Program-made: the position numbers and the translations under genes | Notes under the pieces: generated by a model | The model's input: the letters and a program-made list of their open reading frames with translations, nothing else | The model's database searches: none | Told to the model about the DNA's origin: nothing | Shown here: positions 5,774 to 5,892 of the stretch, one piece after another | Layout of the letters: every line of letters begins with the position of its first letter | Numbering within the stretch: position 1 is the stretch's first letter | DNA from: Treponema sp. | Lineage (GTDB): Bacteria; Spirochaetota; Spirochaetia; Treponematales; Breznakiellaceae | Assembly: GCA_031271075.1 (NCBI GenBank) | Contig: JAISWN010000300.1 | Span: forward strand, 1 to 5,892 | Direction of reading: 5' to 3' | DNA length: 5,892 bases

Positions 5774-5892
5774 GGTTTATTCGTGCCGAGGGGGTTTAAT
5801 ACCCCGCCCTTCAGGGCGGTTAAAGAGGTATTAAACCTCCGAGTGCAACCACATCGGGAGAACAACATACCTCGCCGAACCGCAGGTTCGAC
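5774..5892. other. Non-coding end region with serial stem-loops; possible IS200/IS605-type end or structured RNA
   Basis: No convincing gene is seen. One minus-strand frame is open across the region but gives no recognisable protein. Instead there are three successive foldable elements: the nested repeat at 5793-5837, an imperfect CTCCGA (5837-5842) with TCGGGAG (5854-5860), and CGAACC (5876-5881) with GGTTCG (5885-5890). A GC stem with a short TTCA loop followed by more hairpins is reminiscent of the right ends of IS200/IS605 elements and the guide RNAs that overlap tnpB. In that case tnpB would lie beyond the window. No transposase sequence is visible, so this is only a suggestion. Confidence 0.3.
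5793..5837. repeat. Nested inverted repeats (outer 11 bp, inner 7 bp)
   Basis: The outer arms GGTTTAATACC (5793-5803) and GGTATTAAACC (5827-5837) are exact reverse complements. Within them CCGCCCT (5804-5810) pairs with AGGGCGG (5813-5819). The outer stem can be extended by G-C, G-C and a G-U pair at 5790-5792 with 5838-5840. The two stems are directly stacked on the 5' side, leaving a 7-base TTAAAGA bulge on the other. It could be a bidirectional terminator lacking T-runs, a structured RNA or a transposon end. It lies about 20 bases upstream of the ATPase start at 5773. Confidence 0.75.

Noticed and set aside
5804..5819. GC-rich hairpin as a rho-independent terminator
   Set aside because: No T-run follows the stem on either strand, and it is nested in a longer inverted repeat.
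5870..5892. GCAGGTTCGAC at the window edge resembles a tRNA T-loop
   Set aside because: No D-arm, anticodon arm or acceptor stem at the right spacing precedes it, and GGTTCG is already paired in a local hairpin with CGAACC.
1..5892. CRISPR array
   Set aside because: No set of three or more regularly spaced direct repeats is present; the only repeats are single pairs or hairpins.

Overview
The window is a moderately GC-rich bacterial segment in which every supportable gene lies on the minus strand, so the genes read from high to low coordinates. In transcription order they are: (1) a 531-residue P-loop ATPase with a C-terminal PD-(D/E)XK-type domain (4178-5773); (2) an AAA_14/DUF4143 ATPase (2864-4099); (3) an ABC/OLD-like AAA_21 ATPase (1716-2858); (4) a DUF4276 TOPRIM-like protein (1099-1716); (5) a GHKL ATPase fused to a STAS-like DUF4325 domain (245-988); and (6) the first 81 codons of a second copy of gene 1 (1-245), which runs off the window. 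No replication, ribosomal or metabolic gene is present. The content is that of an accessory region or defence island. Organism: gene families, multi-copy AAA/nuclease genes and GC content would suit a spirochaete such as a gut Treponema, but this is a guess from family distribution.

Layout. The 5774-5892 end holds no recognisable gene, only a chain of inverted repeats that could be a structured RNA or the end of an IS200/IS605-type element. Gene 1 follows with no clear Shine-Dalgarno. A 78-base gap (4100-4177) with a perfect 17-base palindrome and a further half-site separates it from gene 2 and is the best candidate promoter/operator. Genes 2 and 3 are 5 bases apart. Genes 3 and 4 overlap as TAATG and genes 5 and 6 overlap as TGATG, both typical of translational coupling. 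Between genes 4 and 5 is an anomaly: the gene 5 frame stays open, and looks like family sequence, for about 49 codons upstream of its only usable start (a TTG), but that stretch has no start codon.

Function. The AAA_21 ATPase plus DUF4276 pair has the architecture of two-gene ATPase/TOPRIM-nuclease systems related to OLD nucleases and to PARIS-like (AriA/AriB) defence; this is the most plausible functional system here. The other genes (two related AAA/PD-(D/E)XK proteins, one DUF4143 ATPase, one GHKL-STAS protein) are families common in accessory islands but with poorly known roles.

Mosaicism. Hand counts show about 60% GC in 1-240 and 57% in 241-540, against 38% in 781-1020, about 42% in 2401-2640, and near 60% in gene 1. 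The composition change falls inside gene 5, and a short diverged direct repeat lies at the 3' ends of genes 4 and 5. Together with the headless gene 5 and the flanking paralogues, this suggests that the AT-richer block (about 600-2860) was assembled by recombination between older GC-rich sequence.
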